This document shows, in pieces, positions 1 to 12,701 of a stretch of 64,000 bases of DNA. The position numbers were made by a program, and so were the translations under genes. A model generated the notes under the pieces. That model was not told the DNA's origin, made no database searches, and saw only the letters and a list, made by a program, of their open reading frames with translations. Within the stretch, counting starts at the first letter, position 1. Every line of letters starts with the position of its first letter. This DNA comes from Owenia fusiformis. Taxonomy: Eukaryota > Annelida > Polychaeta > Sabellida > Oweniidae. The stretch is taken from assembly GCA_903813345.2 (NCBI GenBank), contig CAIIXF020000005.1, positions 1,738,001 to 1,802,000 on the forward strand, in the 5' to 3' direction.

Positions 1-117
1 AATGGCAAGTAATTTGAGATTTGACATAGTTATTACAAAAAGGTTTAACATACTGTATGTGAGACAGGGTTCAATGTGATAGGGTATATGAGTCACTGTA
101 AATACATTGAGTTGTAC

Positions 118-3100
118 CTTCTTGAGTAGGTCTGCAGCATCAAGGAGGTACTGCCAGTCAATCCATGTTCCTGTGTTGTTCATCACTTTCTCCTCAATCC
201 TCGTCTTAATCTTGTCAAGCGTTTCCTCCTCTAGACGCAGACTCTTTGCATGATTCTCATACTAAACAACGGAAGAAATATTCTTTAATGAAGGGATATA
301 AACATACGGGAGTTAAGAACTCAACTTCGCCTTTTTCAAATTTTGAATGACAATATGACAATTTGTATTGTTTTATGAATATATTTTCTTTTGCTGTTTA
401 CAATGACTGTACAAACACTGAAGACATGATACTATTAAATTATTTTTGTGAATAAAATTAAGCCTACCCTTTCGAAGTAGAAAAGATATTTTTTGAGCGC
501 TTCTCTGGCCTGAGCATGTGCAGACTCATTGGCAATGTTTGGGTTTTCTTTGTATCGTGAACACTCGTAGTATTCGCTACCATGGTTCTTCCAGTCTGAT
601 CATGAAACAAACAGTTGTTAAATATAGTAAAATACAGACATTTTCATAATTATAGTATAGACATTTATTACAGAATAATAAACAAGTTGAAACTAATACA
701 ATGAATGTAAAATTTACATTATTGGCCCCTCTTTAGTGGTAGCACTCACAAACATATACTACATGTACGTTATTTAATAAATCATAATTTTAGCATGACA
801 ATATCTGCAAAACTGAGTTGAGAAAAGCTGTAAAAAGTTTTGAACTGAAATACTTTTAGAATAACATGTACTCATATTCTAAAATGGAGACAATTTGTAA
901 AATAAAAGAAGATAGAGTAATTTGACCAATCAAATTGCTTAGAAACTCAATGATAAATTAAAATATCTCACCTCCGAGGCACATCCAACAGAAATCATGT
1001 TTACACTTTACACATTGCTGGAATAAATATGAACATTAGTCATACATAACACAATTATGTTTTGAATAATAGTTAGGGATTTTTTAATACAGTTAAATAA
1101 TAACATATAATCATGATTACCTTTATTAATCATTGTATAATTTGATGACAAATATATTGAAATGCATACCAGATTTCATATCAATAATAAAAGGTTTTTG
1201 AAATTATCTGTAATGTTATATGTATATATCTGCTGTAAATGGGTGTATTAGCCTCTTGCAAATTATATATGTTGAAATGATGTTGAGGACTGATATCTTA
1301 GAATGTGATAATGAAATATGTTAATAGGCATTTTCTTACCAGATGATTACACCCTCCATTCTTCTCTATACACACATGACACTTTGGACACTGAAAATAA
1401 ACAAATACAGTAAAAAAATACATCTTGGGGAGTTTACTGTACACGAACATATTATACGCTATTTTATATGCTTACACTATTTTTCAACTAATCTTCTCTA
1501 AAATCTCAAATTGTGGCATTTCTCGGGATTTGGAGAGAAGTCAACCAGAGGATTGGAGACTGATTAAGTTTATATTGCCATATCTTTTTCACAAGAGAAT
1601 CATAATACTCAATTTAGTATTTCAAAAATCATGCTTTTGCTGATAATAATGAGCATGTAGAACAATTTGTTTCTTATATATAACCTGGTGAGGGTAAAGG
1701 ATATTATTATAAATATTCAGAATGTGACTTACATCTTTAGTGTGTGCACTGATGTAGTTGGCTGTCTCTGAATCATCTGCACACTTTGTCAGCCATTTCT
1801 TGATGACTGAACAGTCTGTTGGGGCATGGTACTCTATGCCACACTTGAAACTGCAAGGAAAACATCAACTTTAAGGTAAGTTGCATGCGTCATATCCATT
1901 CTTAACTCTTTAACTTTCATTAATACACAGTACATGTTTATATATTTTTCATTTCATCCAAAGATGACTGAGCTTCAGAGTCCTAACCAATTTATATACA
2001 CTGATAATCAATTAACTTATAGGTTTTTGTCCATGTATGCTGTTCTCAATTCATAGACTCAAAAGACAAATCATACAATGTGAAAGCACAAGAGTGAAAT
2101 ACAAATACAGAATGATAATGGCCATTACTGACTTACCAGAAACTTGTTTTACACTTTCCACATATGACTCTCTTGGCTTTAGGGTTCTCAGCTCTGACTA
2201 TGACTTGACAGTTGGGGCCTGGGCAGAACCTCAGCTCCAGGTGGCTCTGCAAACACATGAAAATGTCAAAGCTATTCAAAAATATTTTACTTAATTCTAC
2301 ACAAAATCAATTTTGTTAAATGGATGATCATTCAGCATGCAAACATCTACGTGTAAAATATCTTACAAACTTTATTTGAAACTTCAAATATTCCATTCTC
2401 TTTCTTGATCAATATGTGAAACAACAAAAATGTACAAAAGGAAGATGTTTTAAAATAAACTGATTCCATCCAAAACTTAATTCATTAAAATTTGAGGTTC
2501 CAAGTAAGGTTCCCCATAAATGCGTCAAAATGAAGAGATATCCTTAGACCATACTCATAATTTATCATTAACTCACCTCCACGTAGTCCTGGAAGGCAAA
2601 TCTTGAGTATTTATCTCGCATCTCAGGCTTCCCTAGGTTATCAAGGACAAAATCTTCTGTAGCTAGGACATGGCATTCATTCCCCATACACTCTATACCT
2701 ACAATTATAGCAAAAATAAGTTGTCAACGAAAAAGCATGAAACCAACAGACACAAGTTATTCAGTTCTAATTTAAATCAATTCGTTAAGCATTTAGTTTG
2801 GAAATGCAAATATATGAAAAGTGAGACACAACTACTCAACAAGCTGATGACAATATTGTACCTTTTTGGTTCAGTGAAAATGTATTTTTGCCCCTGTCCA
2901 TTCTATTATTTTCTCTTTAATTCAAAAAGAACTGCCCACCTCCCTATTCTTCATCATAGGCCCATTCTTACAAAATTTGGAAACTACAATCTTCATAGAT
3001 CCTGAATGAAAACCTTGAATGCAACCTACATTCTAGGGTGGAATATTTGAAGATGTGTCTGACTCAGCAAATATGAAACTGATCAAATCATAAACATTGA

Positions 3101-6100
3101 ATGCTCCCAGCAAGAAAAGTAGCACTTGTGAAAGAGAAATTATGTGGATATATATATAAATAGAGCTGTATGCGGTACTTACCTGATGATAAACCTTGAC
3201 TGAGCTGCATCTGAAAGTACTGCTCCCAGCATGGTTGGCAAAACCTGTGACCACAGGCCAGGCCATGAACAGTCTCTGAGGGACAGAGGCACATACACAC
3301 AGGACAGGAGAAGTTACGTGAGATCACCATATCCCTCAGAGGTTTGGTCTTAGGCATGACTTTGGCCTCTATGAGCAGTTTGTTTGGATCCTTTGTATGT
3401 CTAGAATTAACAAAGCAATATAAATATTTACATGTAATTAAAGAAGTACAATTCAAATGAAATAGAGAATGTTTAAGTTGTACTCCCAGTCCCAGGGTCG
3501 AAGGTTTATTCATTCAAGAAATATCATGTCTCGATAAACTGAATTCAAGAGCTAAATATCAAAATTGAAGTAAATATGGAATTAGTTTTGTAATATGTTT
3601 TATATGTTGTAAAAATATACTAAACATAACATTTATAGATATAGAGATAAAAATATATTAGACAGTCATAATAATATCAATATAACTTAAATCATTTATG
3701 ATCAGATTTAGGAATAATCCCCCATACACAATACAAAGTAGTTATACATCAGTTATTACATCATAATATACAATATCCAGTCTATATAGTTCACTTACTT
3801 TTCTTGTATTGTTGATGTATCCCAATTGTGTTGGTAAAGTAAGACTTTGGCCAGGGAGGGGGACAGCTGAAATAGAACAGGGATAGTTACAATTTCATAT
3901 AAAGCAAATTGACATACAAAATGTCACCACCTGTCATTTGTTACAGACATTGCACGCTGACTGCTGCCTGCCAGATTGGAGATTACAACAATATGTCACA
4001 ACTTGTGGTGGTGACATAAATAACAAGTGGTGACATAATTAATACCATATTACAGTAAGATTAGAATTCAGCCACACTCACAAACAAAACCTCAAAAACC
4101 CATTGTGAATGAAAGGTCCATGTGCAGTATGGCAAGTGATTTTAGACAGTCATATTTTTCACCATGAGTATTTCTGGGTATAAATACAGTGGTTTTTATT
4201 AAAACACGATATGTTTTCTTTCAAGTGAAGTCCCCGTGGTAGTAAAATATCAATCCAACTCTCTGAAAAATCATGGATTGGGGCCCCACCTTGGCACTTT
4301 TTAAAAAATGCTAGGCTTACTTTCTAAAAAGAGGATCGGAAGGCTCCTCTCCATTATATTAACAATTTCTGAAAAGGGGATGGGTATTGAAATGCGTTCA
4401 AGTTAAAAACCACATATCCCATGTTATTTTCCCATAGGGAGTCCATATTAATAATTTTTCGAATTGTTCGATTGATATTTTTATCATCATGGGAAAAGAA
4501 AGAAAACATACTGTTTTAATAAAAACCACTGTATTATTTGCCCAGAAAGTACTTATGGTGAAAGATATGACCATCTAAAATCACTTGCCATACTGCACAT
4601 GGTCTTTTGAATTTAAATGTTCTACAATTCTAGATATTGTGAAAAACAATTGAGATAATGTCTACTAACAGGTTCATGTATACCAGCTCAAAAGTATTAA
4701 TGTTCAAACAAAACACTGCAACCTTTAACGTAAATAGTAGAAATAATATTTCATGGACAACTGGATTTTTGCCAAGGTGCAAAGTGCTTAAGGGTTGTAG
4801 ACAAATTTGGAAAAATGGATTTGCCCTAAATTTTAGTTTACATCATAATTCTTTTTCAGTTTGTACCTTGGATTTGCCACTTTTCCACTTGCTGTAACAC
4901 GTCTAGGTACAAGCCTTTTAATGAATTATTTATGATTATAATGATGTAAGTAAGATTAGGAAACGGATATGGACGAAAAGTTTACCAAGACGTTACAAAT
5001 ATTTTTCACTTGCAATCACCTCAATGCACTAAATCTGTAAATACAAGTGTTCAAATAACAAACACTAGAATGTGTGCTCTTGAATGTCTACAAGAGATGC
5101 TCAAATGACTCATTAAGTTATTAGATTTCAAATTTGGCTCAAAAGTCTGCAGGAAAACTGAAATCATAGATAGCCTTAAAATAACCAGGAAGAATGCTTT
5201 CACATTTTGTGATAAAAGATCCCAAAAATAGTAAGACGCAAAAGACTTTCAAGTTCCTTGGTTGGTTATTCTTGATCACATTTTTGGTTTAAGACATGGC
5301 AACAGGTAAATAATAATAACTTTTCACATATTAATACATTTACTCAGGTGAGTTATTTGTTGTTTTCTAAGGTCATGGTGCCACACTGAAGTATGCTGCA
5401 TCATTTTATTCTACCCTGGAGGGGGCCAGGTCAAAATATCAATTTTTGATTTTAACAAAAATAAATTAACAAAACATTCCCTCTTCCTCTTTGTTAGACC
5501 CTATATGGAGATTGAATTGAAAAGTGACCCAGAAAATGTGAGACCCCCTTACTATTTCAGGACTGATATTTTGAATTGACTCCTTTGTCTAAGGGCATTC
5601 TGAGGTATTCCATTTTTAACTCCCAAAGTGAGAGGCTCTTACTTCACACACATTCTAATACTAAGGTCATACTATCATTTTCACCTTATATATTTATCTT
5701 TTATTGGCCACATCTAAGTAGATGCAAACAGGTTTGAAGGGTGTCTGGTGGATAACTAAGGCCAGAGCCAAGGCTATCAATGCTCTATTTGTGAATTTCC
5801 CCATTTTAATTTTTCACTTTTTTAGCTTTTAATTTTAGCTTTTCAACTAGATGCAAGTTCATTTTCAAATTAAATCTAAATCTGGATTGTGCACCTGGTT
5901 GCTTCAGTGGCAGTGACCTAGCCAGAAGCTTAAAATAAGTTGGCCTAAAACAAATTGAACCCTAAATGTTGAATATTGAAAATTGTTTCTATATGTATAT
6001 ATAATATATGAACCCTATAGGTACACAGTGAATGCGGTCAATGATGAAAATGATATATGGTATAATAGTTATCTGTAGATCCTTCTTGAGTACACTAAAT

Positions 6101-7373
6101 GTTCAGGTTCTTAACATCCACACTTGAAGATCTCCAATTTTGCCAATTTAGTAAATGAAAGAATATATAACAGCGAACAGAAGTTACATAGTGCTTAATT
6201 ACTTGACCTTCAGAGAATTGATTCTGTGTAATCAACAGACGTCTTATAGAAACATTAGATCATAAATAACTAATAAGAATTAAGCCTTATATGGAAAGCA
6301 CCTGTTCGTATATAGCATACATGCAGGTCAATTGTAACAGATGGTAGTTACATGAAATCACTCACTCTCAATCATTCTACCCGGAGGTACATTTTAGATA
6401 ATTAATGTAAATGTGTAATCTTTATGTCAACTGAAACCATAAATTATACTCCTTTCTTGCTCATAATTGGAAAATGTAAAGATATCTCAATATGTAAAGT
6501 TTAATTTATGTATAATATAGAGTATTTATTTTTAATAACAGAGAAATTTTCCTTTTGTTAATTTTATCCTGAACAAATAGTATTTTTGATTTATTTACTA
6601 ATTAGAAATTCAAACTGAGCAATGTTTAGCGGAATCAATAATGCCTTATTAGACATATAATTAATAATCAGAGCCCTAATTCTTTAAAACATTCTGGTAT
6701 AAATAAAGCATCCTAACAATGGTGAATTGATTCATTTTCCATAAAATATTCATTTAGCCGGCCCCCTCCCATGACTGAGAATGTAGTGTTCCAAACAAGT
6801 ATGATTTCCTTTACCGATCATATTGACTGCACCGATCATATTGACTGCTATCGACACCATTTAAAGGTTCTCTGGATTATGAATTTCAATATAGTCAGTT
6901 TGATTTACATGACTGTTCTTCTAAGAATCTGATGTGACCATGAGGCCATAGTTTATTGTCTTGTGGACACAAGATGTCTGAACATTTTTTTACTCTGGTC
7001 CATTGTAATCTATGTGCATATACATGTAACAACTCAGCATTTGCAAACCATACTGCCATTGTTAAAAACCTTTTGTCCATATTTCTTAAATTGCCAATTT
7101 TAAAAAGTAGTTCATGAAACGATATCTTACCTTTAGAGATGTGCATAATGTTTCAATCTTTTCATTAAGTAGTCTTTCTACATCTTCAACTTCGAGTAAT
7201 CTATAGTCATATGCCTCTGGGTCCTTAACTTCTGTGGGCTTTTCAAACTCATCATCACCAATCTCAGCATCATAATATCCATCATATATGTCTTCATCTT
7301 CCATATTATCATCAGTATCATTGTTGTAATCTGAATCATCAGAGCCCTGACTCTTCATATCAATACCAGACAT
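118..7373 (-). CDS. ARIH2: ARIH2 ortholog, RBR E3 ubiquitin ligase (3' end outside window)
   Basis: Ten coding exons read on the minus strand: 7131-7373, 3799-3866, 3183-3400, 2577-2698, 2137-2246, 1733-1850, 1340-1390, 972-1017, 468-595, 118-261. All have AG/GT borders and the phase is kept throughout, giving 416 codons; the human protein is about 493 residues, so roughly 75 C-terminal residues are off the left edge. The ATG is the first three bases of exon 7131-7373 and gives [13 protein letters not shown], very like vertebrate ARIH2. An acidic N-terminus is followed by RING1 (CPVC, then [12 protein letters not shown]), IBR (RFCPGPNC to HAPTDC) and RING2 with [16 protein letters not shown], which holds the catalytic cysteine. 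The start of the Ariadne domain follows ([20 protein letters not shown]). In the known family, the enzyme passes ubiquitin from UBE2L3 through a RING2 thioester and works with neddylated CUL5 ligases. Nothing looks broken. The ortholog call is firm because the order and spacing of motifs match ARIH2 rather than ARIH1. Confidence 0.95.
3921..4037 (-). repeat. Dispersed 'GTGGTGACAT' palindromic repeat, copy 1
   Basis: Begins ATGTCACCACCTGTCATTTG and ends with CTTGTGGTGGTGACAT. The same two ends recur at 17473-18303 (split), 22002-22115 and 63415-63510, so this is a dispersed family of about 100 bp. It is short, noncoding and palindromic at its ends, as expected of a small non-autonomous transposon. 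A shorter fragment (GTCACCACTACAAGTG) sits near 14385. Confidence 0.6.
4116..4604. mobile_element. Foldback MITE in ARIH2 intron
   Basis: The arms, about 4116-4275 and 4448-4604, are imperfect inverted repeats of each other. Both ends read CCATGTGCAGTATGGCAAGT inward, and the similarity continues through GTGGTTTTTATTAAAAC to AAAATATCAATC. The middle contains no coding sequence. No clear target-site duplication was found. The element lies inside the 3.3-kb intron between ARIH2 exons 3799-3866 and 7131-7373. Confidence 0.75.
4605..7130. other. ARIH2 intron, no further gene seen
   Basis: About 2.5 kb of AT-rich intron. I see no exon with good splice sites and no recognisable protein on either strand. 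A small 20-bp tandem doublet (ACCGATCATATTGACTGC twice) lies at 6814-6848. Confidence 0.6.
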
Positions 7374-9171
7374 CTGTAAATCCAAATTGATGAAAATGCT
7401 GAACAATGATGAAGTTTATAACAGACAAAGTAGTATTGTCTATTTGCCCTGATAAGTTTTTTACTGATCTAGCATAAGTTTGAAAACTATCTTATTCGTG
7501 ATATAAATCAAAGTTTAAAAACAAATCATGATAACTATCTCCTTTATATAAGCTAATTGTGTTTATTGAAATGTTTCTATAACCTTCTGTTCAGCTTATT
7601 TCTTGAACAGATTTCTTGTAATCTATTTGTCTAATGTCTCCGTAGAGGTAACATTTGGTCAAATACTGATTGCGTCTTGAATTTTGATTGCTCTAACAGT
7701 CAGTGTACAGATAGCAGTCATTTTGCAAGTTTTAAATAAACAAAAATAAAAATTAAGAGGTGTTGGCTACATGTTTTGCTGTTCAATATTAAATGTTGTT
7801 TGTCCCAAAATCAAGCATGTTTAGTTTAATTCATGATTAGCTTCCAGTTCCAGAGTTTTAGTTTCAGAGGACGGGACAGGAACACTGAACTAAAATCAGA
7901 AGCAAGAATGATTCCAATAAATACAATTAGAGTACATGATATTGTAGGCTTCAAAATAGATGCCATACATAACTTATTTAATCTTGTTGCCATTCACACC
8001 AAAAGTGATAATAATTACCAGGCTATCTGATCACTCTACTAATATAGGCTTCCTCAACCCTAATATACATGTACATATAAAGCTTGATCTTGAACAGAGG
8101 AAAGTTATAATTGCTGATTTGGGACCTTTAAATTTGTACAAAAATTAAAAATCATTGATCATTGACAAATGGTCAACAAGACCAGTTGACTTGTGATCCC
8201 CAGGGGTTACCTTCTTCTAAGGCCACTATATCGTGGCCTTAGTCCAAAGATAAATCCCTGCATGTTTTTTACTGCTGTATACGGGTCATGTCTTAATAAT
8301 AAAATTTGAAATCAAATGTTTGCCATTTTTCACTTCACAATTTGAATTGCGAGTTTCGGTCTTATTATATTACCTCACCAATCATTCCAAAACACACATG
8401 AAGTGACCAATGTATTAATTCACATCTTCTGGATCGCTAACTTAGAATTTACAGCCAGTTACTAATGTCAGACAATAACAAAATTTCGTCCAGTTTTTGA
8501 ATACCGCCATTTTTCTTGGAGCCATGTTATTTAAGTTGAAATCCTGACGAAATCATGTAATCAAGGAGCCCAACCAGTTCCATTTTAATTCATGATTTAT
8601 TTATCTGGGGATTTCTAAAATATTTAATAAATTTATGACACGACGGCCAGCTTTTTCAAAATGGTTCACGGTGTTCCAGATGAAATTACTTCTAGCCAAG
8701 CATTGGCTAGAGACTCGAGTAACCCAGAGGTTACTTTTTTCCAAGGCCGTTGTTATATTTTGACCTTGTGCCAGACTACATGAAAACAATCCTAAAATTC
8801 TCAGAATACAATACAAAATAATAAGCTAATGGGTGGACGTAACGATAAGATCCCAAGACTTTAGTTCTGGATAAGGTTATCAATTATCAACCACCCTTCA
8901 ATTTTCTTTGTCTGTAACATTATACATACATACACATAACCAGACTTATCAATATTGAGGAAACGTTGTCCTGATACATGTTCATTGTCATGAACTTAAA
9001 AAATTATCCTGTTCTCATTTCTCAACACGAAGAAACAAAAGAAATCACAAAACTGAAGATCGAAAAATTGAGGAAAATAAAAACAAAACATTTTCCACTA
9101 TTACGAGTGTATTTTTAAACAAATCAAACCGTTTTCAATATCAATGGAAACGAGAATTTCATACATCTTAC
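7374..9171. other. ARIH2 first intron with diverged direct repeat
   Basis: Noncoding. Two diverged copies of a roughly 60-bp segment (…AGGTTAC…CCAAGGCC…GACCTTG… type) lie at about 8193-8255 and 8714-8775 in the same orientation. They are probably old insertions of one family. No gene is visible. Confidence 0.4.
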
Positions 9172-9240
9172 CTTTATATCTGTTCTAACAGAATTTCCAG
9201 TGATCGTGTGTTATGAGTACGGCTGTATTTTCAAAGGAAA
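9172..9240 (-). other. ARIH2: ARIH2 5' UTR exon (5' end approximate)
   Basis: The reverse complement reads ATATAAAG then GTAAGATG, a strong donor with the last exonic base at 9172. The first coding exon begins with an acceptor exactly at its ATG (7373), so an upstream noncoding exon is required. This is the only good donor seen in the 2 kb upstream on this strand. No ATG occurs in the 69 bases assigned here. The transcription start is not visible, so the outer boundary is a guess. Confidence 0.6.
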
Positions 9241-9480
9241 GGAAACGATTTATTTTGGGTGACAAATTTTTTCATGACGTCATCTCGTACTGACCTTGAC
9301 CTGAAATGATCTAGTCTAGATTCTGGTCGAGAAAAAACATTTTTCTCATTTTAAGCCATTTTCAAAATTTGATCATAAAATACTTGGGTGTGAAGATCTT
9401 TCAAAGTATTCAATACCAAATTTTGTAAATATTTGATCTGTAAAAGGACGCATTTATCTTTATTTTAAAAAACATTTTGT
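9241..9480. promoter_or_regulatory. Putative divergent promoter ARIH2 / MOV10L1, with CRE octamer
   Basis: This interval lies between the ARIH2 5' UTR exon (leftward) and the candidate first exon of MOV10L1 (rightward). It contains the perfect palindromic CRE TGACGTCA at 9275-9282. No TATA box was identified. A bidirectional promoter is inferred from the head-to-head arrangement, and it depends on the candidate exon ending at 9524 being real. Confidence 0.4.
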
Positions 9481-9491
9481 AGGAACCTCAA

Positions 9492-9524
9492 ATGGCTTCA
9501 ACCCGCGTTCTGTCCAAGACTTTT
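9492..9524 (+). other. Candidate MOV10L1 5' exon with 11-codon uORF
   Basis: ATGGCTTCAACCCGCG begins an open frame (MASTRVLSKTF) that runs to a good donor, TTTT then GTGAGT at 9525. The next suitable acceptor on this strand is CTCACTTTCAG ending at 11829. Joining them puts TAA at 11830-11832 directly after the eleventh codon. The same TAA is in frame with, and ten codons before, the MOV10L1 start at 11863. The predicted transcript would therefore carry a short upstream ORF. There is no transcript evidence here, so the exon is a candidate only. Confidence 0.35.
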
Positions 9525-9937
9525 GTGAGTATTTTTTTGTGTTTTTACACCTCACAGAGTAACAAGTGCAACTATTTGCAATCAGTTTATAAAAAGAAGA
9601 ATATAATACGCCTTTAGGATCGTTAGTTTCCCCGTAACTAGCCTAAATATCTGACATTTTCAAGCTTCAATTTTTCTGAATTTTGATAATTTTGTGTTTC
9701 ACTTTCGTTTTGTTTCATTTTCATTTCTTTCATTCATTTTTGACACTATTTCTGCCAATCTGACGTATCAGATCCACATAGTTTTCCTGGAAAAATAAGC
9801 TGTAAACTGACAATTCAACAAATAGATATGTGTATGTCATGGATTTTTGATTATTCATGGTTTGATTTACGCCATCATGGGCATTCAATCTATTGAAAGA
9901 CCATGACGCCATGCAATCTAGGGCTAACATGTGCATG

Positions 9938-11799
9938 CAGTACTGTCAACCCCCAAAGATTTTCTCGCGGGACAGATTTTTTAGACCCAGTGCCCAAAAT
10001 TCGCGGGATTTTGCGGGACATCTACTAAATTCGCGGGATTTCGCGGGACATTTAAGGGATTTGCGTGATTGCGCTTATAGGCCAATTTTTTTTTATCAAA
10101 TTCGCGGGATTTCGCGGGACCATTCGAGGGACAAACACTCTAATTGCGGGACAGTTAACAGGTTTACCAGCAAAAACTTCATAGAGGGACAGATTTTCTA
10201 GAAAAAGTGCCCTAAATTTGCGGGATTTCGCGGGACATCCACCTAAATTTGCAGGATGTCCCGGGACATTCAAGGGATTTGCGTGATTTGGACTAATGTA
10301 AAAGCGTGTAAAAGTACTTAAATCAAACTTTCAGATACTGATTAATCAAATATAATGCACCGTTACATTGTAACTTAAATAAACGTCAACATAACTTCAC
10401 AAAATACGCATAGAAATATTATTTCAATTGAAAGCCCATGGTATAGGGTTTCGATTAATCTACATCAAATTATAGGGAATGAGGTTACTTTTCTAGATAG
10501 GGTTTGTAGAAAAAACCGGGTACCGGGTAGTAAATCCTCAATGCTGGGTTCAAACTTGGTACCCGGTCGAAAAAACCGGGTACCCAAAAAACGAAATATA
10601 ACATAATTAGATCATTAGAAAACGTGTAAGATTTGTTTTGAATTTACAAAAATGTATGTAACTTCCTTCAAAATTGAGATAGAAGCTTCAAATAAAAAGC
10701 ATTTTAAGCCTCTTTTCTTCCTCTATCATCATGGTCCTATTTCCATTGGTAATGAAGGGGGAGGGAGGGGTGTGATCGCATCATCACACCCTCACCTGGC
10801 TACGCCAATGACATTGTAAGACGATTTGAATAACAAGGCAAATCAATTTTACTCTATTTTCAATAGTTCGTATGTTGGTACGTGAATTGTTTTGATTATG
10901 ATTTAAATCTGTAAATTGCTATCGTTGCTTTAGCAGAGAGGTGACGTGTGTTAATTTACATGATGCAATGTGTAAGATTTTGATTATTAATCATAATTTA
11001 AGTTATCCCAACTGTCGACAAAATGTCCACTGAATTGTCCACTTAATTGTTATGTCTTACAATGTCATAGGCGTAGCCAGGAGAGGGTGCGGTGGTGCGA
11101 TCGCACCCCTCCCCATAACCGATGAAAATATGGTCATGACGATAGAGGGAGAAAAGAGCCTTAAAATATGCTTTTTATTTGAAGCTTCTAGCTCAATTTT
11201 GAAGGATGTTACACACATTTCTGTAAATTCAAAACAAATCTTACACGTTTTCTGATAATCTAATTATGTTATACTCGTATATTCGTTTTGTTTTTGGGTA
11301 AGCTTACCCGTTTTTTGACCGGGTACCGGGTACCAAGTTTGAACCCAGCATGGAGGATTTACTACCCGGTACCCGGTTTTTTCTACAAACCCTTTCTACA
11401 TATCAGCGTCCATTTATTGTAACTCGCGTTTGCTAACATTTGCTCAGTTCTGAGATGAAGGCCACACGGATAGTAAAAAGGCCAACGTTGGAACTATTTG
11501 ACCTACATCCCTATTGTCGTAATTAAAATGAAAGTTGAACCCTTCCTCTTTATTTTGATACCAAACAACAGCATGCTAGGTACTTAAAATTAGGTAAACT
11601 TTACTCCTCAAAAGTGCAAAAACTTGCTTCTTATATTAGATAATCACAATATAGGGGATTGCAACAATTTCGGAAATTCGCGGAGGTCGAAAGCCACATT
11701 TGCGGGACTTTGCGGGACATTGCGGGACACGCGAATTAGCCTAATTTTGATCGAATTCGCGGGATAATCCCGCCATTCGCGGGACACTTGACAGCTCTG
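9938..11799. mobile_element. DNA transposon with GCGGGAC-rich ends, 63 bp before MOV10L1 start codon
   Basis: The ends read CAGTACTGTCAA at 9938 and TTGACAGCTCTG ending at 11799, flanked by the direct repeat TGCATG at 9932-9937 and 11800-11805. The subterminal regions (about 9968-10300 and 11655-11790) are full of TTCGCGGGATTTCGCGGGAC-type units. The left side holds two direct copies of an approximately 120-bp block. No transposase ORF remains. A second element (10488-11395) sits inside. The short upstream distance places it in the MOV10L1 5' UTR intron or promoter. Confidence 0.65.
10488..11395. mobile_element. Nested foldback element with ~340-bp terminal inverted repeats
   Basis: The arms, about 10490-10822 and 11050-11393, are inverted copies of each other. 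They start GGGTTTGTAGAAAAAACCGG and run through GGTACCCGG palindromes to the inner GCGTAGCCAGG/CCTGGCTACGCC. The flanks TTTCTAGA and TTTCTACA look like an imperfect 8-bp target duplication, which would fit a hAT-type non-autonomous element. No protein is encoded. It lies inside the element at 9938-11799 and must be the younger insertion. Confidence 0.75.
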
Positions 11800-11862
11800 T
11801 GCATGTACCAAGTGTTTTCTCACTTTCAGTAATCGAGCACTAAGACAGCAGAAGATTGGGAA

Positions 11863-12701
11863 ATGTTTGCTGTGTTTTCTAAAGCGATTGATTATGTGTT
11901 CAAACGTGATGAAAATAAAGATGAAGAAAATGATAATGAATTACACGTGTCATGTTCACGCCAGACCCGACACTTTGATGGAGTCATAACAGGAATACAT
12001 AGCGGTTATGGATTAATAAATGGCGAAATTTACTTCAGCTTTGATACAATCATTGGTCAAACTCATCGGCCGAAAGTTGGCGAACATGTGACAGTGTCTG
12101 CCTATAGGGATGGACAGGAGAGTGGCTGGAAGGCCACAACTGTCTCCATATATGGTGAAGACTGGGACGATACGTCAGAGGAATTGCCAAAAGACTCTTA
12201 CAGTAAATCCTCAGATGGAACCTCAGTTGATACGACCAATTTTGGAGAAGGGATTAACCCAGAACCTGAAGTGGATCAAATTAAAAAAGACACTGTTGTA
12301 GGAACAATTACTGATATTAATCAAGGCAGTTATCTCATTAATAAACTGTATGCATTTGACCAGTGTGACATCATTGTAGATGGATATATCCCTTATAGAG
12401 GAGACTGGGTAAGAGCTGATATCGAACACAATCAAACAAAAGGAGAGATTAAGATTCAAAATGTATCACCTAATCGAACCCAAAACTTTGAAGGTGTTGT
12501 AAATGCAGTCTTACAAGGCTTTGGATTTGTAAATAAGGATATTTATTTTACATTTGCTGCATTGGAGGAGGGTGCTAAAACCCCTAGGGTAGGGGATAGG
12601 GTGCACTGTGTGGCTATAGAGAGTGAACAGCGAAACTGCCAGTGGAGGGCTATCAAACTCAGCCTTGAGACCACAGTAGATCCTGGACAAGTGTTGAGAA
12701 G
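11863..12701 (+). other. MOV10L1: MOV10L1 first coding exon: three cold-shock/OB-like modules
   Basis: Encodes residues 1-279. Three related segments of about 60 residues can be aligned by eye: about 38-97 ([20 protein letters not shown], later VGEHV), about 143-205 ([19 protein letters not shown], later RGDWV) and about 208-268 ([20 protein letters not shown], later VGDRV). The pattern G-x-[IV] … G-[YF]-x-[IV]-N … Y-F … [VR]-G-[DE]-x-V resembles a small beta-barrel of the cold-shock/OB kind. Vertebrate MOV10L1 has the same three-part layout. An acidic linker ([13 protein letters not shown]) separates modules 1 and 2. The exon ends at 12701 (AGAAG, then GTTAGG). Read-through would give a stop at 12717. 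Confidence 0.75.

Noticed and set aside
8193-8775. Tandem gene fragment in ARIH2 intron
   Set aside because: The two similar 60-bp segments are noncoding and diverged; better seen as old dispersed repeats.
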